DNA from: Viridibacterium silvisoli
GTDB lineage: Bacteria > Pseudomonadota > Gammaproteobacteria > Burkholderiales > Rhodocyclaceae
Reading direction: 5' to 3'
Length of the DNA: 64,000 bases
NCBI RefSeq assembly: GCF_036017035.1
Contig: NZ_JAYXHS010000001.1
Coordinates: 1,302,001-1,366,000 of the forward strand
The notes beneath the pieces were generated by a model. The model was not told the DNA's origin. It did no database searches and was given only the letters and a program-made list of their open reading frames with translations. Position numbers and translations under genes: made by a program. This document shows positions 61,459 through 64,000 of this stretch, piece by piece (position 1 is the first letter of the stretch; each line of letters opens with the position of its first letter).

Positions 61459-61950
61459 CTATGCACGATTTGACAAGGCCTGTAACGCCAGAAGACTGGC
61501 GGCGAGACGCACCGCCGAACGCCCGCCCTCGAAGTGCGCGGTGAGCGCCACGACGTCGCTCAGAGGCTCTTCTTTCCTGGCCCAGGCCAGGCACACCGTG
61601 CCGACAGGTTTGTCGGGGCTGCCGCCGCCCGGACCGGCAATGCCGGAGATGGCGATGGCGACGTCTGCCTTGCTGGCCCGCAAGGCGCCGAACGCCATTT
61701 CACGCACGGTGGCTTCGCTGACGGCGCCGAACTGCTGCAAGGTGGCAGCGTGCACGCCGAGCTGCTCCTGCTTGGATTCGTTGGTGTAGGTGACGAAGCC
61801 GCGATCGAACCAGCCACTGGAGCCGGCGATTTCGGTGATGGCCGCCGCGACCAGACCACCGGTGCAGGACTCGGCGGTCACCAGTCGCCAGTTGCGCGCC
61901 TGTAACCAGGCGCCGGCCTCGCGTGCGGCGCTGACAAGTTCTTCATGCAT
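61459..61950 (-). CDS. pncC: Nicotinamide-nucleotide amidohydrolase (CinA C-terminal domain)
   Basis: The 163-residue protein corresponds to the stand-alone CinA C-terminal domain (PncC/YgaD): RLVTAESCTGGLVAAAITEI (catalytic Ser), GFVTYTNESKQEQLGV, AIAISGIAGPGGGSPDKPVG then TV. It hydrolyses NMN to nicotinate mononucleotide in the pyridine nucleotide cycle. The ATG at 61950 follows GGAGCTTTCTC. pncC often follows pgpA in related bacteria; here a solute-binding-like gene lies between them. Confidence 0.94.
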   Translation of the reverse strand: MHEELVSAAREAGAWLQARNWRLVTAESCTGGLVAAAITEIAGSSGWFDRGFVTYTNESKQEQLGVHAATLQQFGAVSEATVREMAFGALRASKADVAIAISGIAGPGGGSPDKPVGTVCLAWARKEEPLSDVVALTAHFEGGRSAVRLAASLLALQALSNRA

Positions 61951-62025
61951 GAGAAAGCTCCACGGACTGCAGATTGGCAGCGCCATATTGCGCTGCCATT
62001 TCAGGCAGTGGCAATCATGCGGCAG

Positions 62026-63069
62026 TCAGGGGCGTTTGTGTGCAGGCGAAGCCGACGCGGGTGTGACGCAGCCGGCCTTCGTGTTGCGGCCGGACCGCTT
62101 CTGGTAAGGGTCGTACCAGTATTCGGGCTTGTCGAGCGGCGTCTTGTCGGAGAGCAGCGGGTTGTTCAGGCGCAGGATGCGCCGCGAGCAGAAATCTGCC
62201 CGGTCGATGAGCGGTTGGTGGTACTTGAGGAACAGCTTGTCGAACGAGCCGTCCTTGATCATTGCCTTGAAACCTTCGTCGATGCGTGCCGCCAGGCGCG
62301 GTGCCTGCGGTGACACGAAGAAATACTTGGGCAGCGGGAAGTACAGCAGCATCGAGTTCTCGATAGCCATGTCCGGGAAACTGGATTTGCGATCGTCATA
62401 CTCGACAAACACTTCGGAAAGCGCGCGCGGGAAGTAATCGAAGCGCCCGGCAACGAGCATCTTGTAGAGGCTCTCCCAGTCGGCAGCGGCCTCGTACTTG
62501 AAGTTGAGCGCCTGGAAGACCTGGCGTGTCGACCAGGCGTGACCGACGCCCAGCGTCAGGCGCTTGAGGTCTTCGATGTCGGTGATGCGGCTGAACTTGT
62601 CCTGGTCACCTGCGCGGATCAACGAGATGCGGTACTCAGTGATGCCTTTATCGACCGGGATGCGCAGCGTCAGCAGCTCGCTGTCTTCCCAGTCCGGGCG
62701 CGTGGCCTTGGCCGTCACATTCACGACCACGCCGCGCTTCAGCTCGGTCAGCAGGCGGTCGCGATACATGTAGCTGGGCGCGTACTCGACGCGGAACGCG
62801 CCGTACTTCGCCTGGGTGCGTTGCAGGATCTCCGTGAGCAGGATGTTGGTGTAGTCGTTGCGCTTGTCGATCTCGTTGACGGGCGCATCGAGAATGGCGA
62901 CGTCCATCGCATGCAGTGGCGCGCTCGCAACGAGCGCGCAGAACACGATGACGAGTGGATTCAGGCTGGCTTGAACGCAGCGGGAATGTGGGCACGCAAT
63001 GGGTAGTGCGGTCGCCCGCGCGGGCGACAGGAATCTGTTGCTGAGAGCCTGGACCAGTTTCAGCATCAT
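62026..63069 (-). CDS. Periplasmic solute-binding-like protein (SBP family 3 type)
   Basis: The 347-residue protein is exported (hydrophobic leader ending near SAPLHA) and shows a family 3-like binding fold: SYMYRDRLLTELKRGVVVNV, DIEDLKRLTLGVGHAWSTRQ, RFDYFPRALSEVFVEY, and a C-terminal GFKAMIKDGSFDKLFLKYHQ. It resembles orphan sensor-type binding proteins rather than transporter components, since no permease gene is present. Two adjacent ATGs (63069, 63066) are possible starts. A striking TACTAC/GTAGTA dyad lies about 60 bases upstream and may control it. Confidence 0.85.
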   Translation of the reverse strand: MMLKLVQALSNRFLSPARATALPIACPHSRCVQASLNPLVIVFCALVASAPLHAMDVAILDAPVNEIDKRNDYTNILLTEILQRTQAKYGAFRVEYAPSYMYRDRLLTELKRGVVVNVTAKATRPDWEDSELLTLRIPVDKGITEYRISLIRAGDQDKFSRITDIEDLKRLTLGVGHAWSTRQVFQALNFKYEAAADWESLYKMLVAGRFDYFPRALSEVFVEYDDRKSSFPDMAIENSMLLYFPLPKYFFVSPQAPRLAARIDEGFKAMIKDGSFDKLFLKYHQPLIDRADFCSRRILRLNNPLLSDKTPLDKPEYWYDPYQKRSGRNTKAGCVTPASASPAHKRP

Positions 63070-63129
63070 GTCTCGGATGTTTCCTCTCTTGAGTGAGAGT
63101 GTTGTGTGTTGTAATCGAACGAGTCCGCA

Positions 63130-63145
63130 TACTACCAAAGTAGTA
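63130..63145. promoter_or_regulatory. TACTAC-N4-GTAGTA dyad upstream of the binding-protein gene
   Basis: TACTACCAAAGTAGTA is a perfect 6-4-6 inverted repeat. A further half-site TGGTAGTA follows at 63180-63187. Heptamer dyads of this shape are recognised by NarL/FixJ-type response regulators, so a response-regulator site is a reasonable guess. Confidence 0.5.
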
Positions 63146-63280
63146 GATGACAAGGCGGCCACGCTGGCCGTAATTCTAATGGTAGTACGGCGCCATGCAT
63201 TGCGAATCCGGAAACATGTAAACCGCCCGCAAACCCGCGCCCCGCAAGGCTTTCGTGGTGTTAATTTATGTTTCCACGGG

Positions 63281-63769
63281 TCAGACGGTGGCCATGATGC
63301 GCACGCCGATGGCCAGGCAGAGCAAGGCATAGGCAGCGGCCAGCAGGTCATCGAACATGACGCCGAAGCCGTTCTTGAAGCGTGTATCGGCGATGCGGAT
63401 CGGCCAGGGTTTGAGGATGTCGAAGATGCGGAACAGCACGACGCTGGCAAGCTGCCACCAGAAACCTGCCGGTGCCAGCCACAGCACCAGCCACATGGCG
63501 ACGAACTCGTCCCAGACGATGCCGCCGTGATCGACCACACCCAGCGCACGCCCGGTGAGTGGCACGAAGAGGCTGCCGGCGACGAAGGCAGCGAGCAGGA
63601 ACAGGCCGAAACCCAATTCGGAAAACGGCGGGCGAATCAGCGCAAACAGTGCCCAGGCAAGCAGGGTGCCCACCGTGCCCGGTGCGACTGGCGAGAGTCC
63701 GCTGCCCAAGCCTAGCGACAGGAAATGAGCGGGATGCGAGAGCAGCAGGCGGACGGTAGGGCGGGACAT
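63281..63769 (-). CDS. pgpA: Phosphatidylglycerophosphatase A
   Basis: The 162-residue membrane protein removes the phosphate from phosphatidylglycerophosphate to give phosphatidylglycerol. It shows the PgpA motifs GLGSGLSPVAPGTVGTLLAW, VWDEFVAMWLVL (acidic catalytic/metal site), FRIFDILKPWPIR and GVMFDDLLAA. The ATG at 63769 (MSRPTVRLL) was chosen over a longer frame from 63811 because family proteins start close to this point. Confidence 0.94.
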   Translation of the reverse strand: MSRPTVRLLLSHPAHFLSLGLGSGLSPVAPGTVGTLLAWALFALIRPPFSELGFGLFLLAAFVAGSLFVPLTGRALGVVDHGGIVWDEFVAMWLVLWLAPAGFWWQLASVVLFRIFDILKPWPIRIADTRFKNGFGVMFDDLLAAAYALLCLAIGVRIMATV

Positions 63770-63905
63770 CGGCTTGGCGTGACGGCGTGAGGGTGCAGCA
63801 TGGTGCCACACCCGCGGCGTGGCGTCAGAGTGGTGGCAGCGACCGGGTCAAGAGAATGCGTCTCCAGGTCGATACCATCTTCGGGTTCTTTTCTGGAGTG
63901 ATCGC

Positions 63906-64000
63906 GTGTCGTTGCCTCAAATGATTCTTCGCACCGGGTGGGCCCTGGCGCTCATCGCTGCAAATGCACTGGGCAACCCGGCCGCTGCCTACGCCGAACT
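63906..64000 (+). CDS. N-terminus of a secreted protein (partial)
   Basis: A GTG at 63906 lies eight bases after GGAG. It opens a frame that runs off the right edge and encodes a signal-peptide-like sequence (MILRTGWALALIAANALG, then AAAYA). Only 31 residues are visible, so the protein family cannot be named. It is divergent from pgpA. Confidence 0.55.
   Translation, partial: MSLPQMILRTGWALALIAANALGNPAAAYAE

Overview
The window is GC-rich and densely coded, with divergent LysR/target pairs, PEP-CTERM proteins, DUF3025 and DUF2277 proteins, and FecR/OmpA/CHASE2-cyclase genes. This points to a betaproteobacterium (Rhodocyclales or Burkholderiales grade; the exact lineage cannot be fixed from sequence alone). 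Three PL1 pectate lyases and one PL10 enzyme, all with modular linkers, suggest an organism that attacks plant cell-wall pectin. No rRNA, tRNA, CRISPR array, integrase or transposase gene was seen.

Layout. 1-4650: the end of a GGDEF diguanylate cyclase, a scoAB CoA-transferase pair, then an Asp/Glu-racemase-family gene, a periplasmic binding protein and a FCD-type GntR regulator, with GTATAC-type operator candidates in front. 4880-14052: a lipoprotein, an EEP nuclease, MFS and LysR genes, a PEP-CTERM protein, an HD hydrolase, and a LysR/zinc-less MDR oxidoreductase pair. 14333-17990: an AT-richer two-gene island encoding a HerA-like hexameric ATPase and an OLD-type ATPase-TOPRIM nuclease, the best candidate for an undescribed anti-phage system. 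On its right side lie two decayed gene fragments joined end to end (18023-18328). 18575-22344: a SnoaL-like secreted protein, a CdsA-like enzyme, and an ECF sigma factor with a SnoaL tail, flanked by paired REP-like palindromes.

22731-34130 is a pectinolysis region: PL1 lyase with TP-repeat linker and CBM35-like module; a DUF6493-like/SWIM zinc-finger gene pair; an MFS transporter; a PL1 lyase with poly-Ser linker and a Cys-rich module; a DUF2277 protein; and a third PL1 lyase. 34384-45271 holds metabolic and regulatory genes: an aldo-keto reductase, two more MFS/LysR sets, a lipoprotein esterase, a YahK-like alcohol dehydrogenase, a cupin, a frameshifted DHA2 exporter, a MaoC hydratase and two DUF3025 paralogues. 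45317-47065 is the PL10 pectate lyase.

47401-53908: a PEP-CTERM-tagged glycerophosphodiesterase, then FecR and OmpA-like envelope genes divergent from a CHASE2 class III cyclase. The cyclase is followed directly by a glutaminase fused to STAS and cyclic-nucleotide-binding domains, which looks like a self-contained cyclic-nucleotide/glutaminase circuit. 53914-64000 is mostly housekeeping: ceramidase-like protein, 5-formyl-THF cyclo-ligase, Slt lytic transglycosylase, NDUFA9-like SDR, GST, MurB, HpaI aldolase, CinA/PncC amidohydrolase, a solute-binding-like protein, PgpA and the start of a secreted protein.
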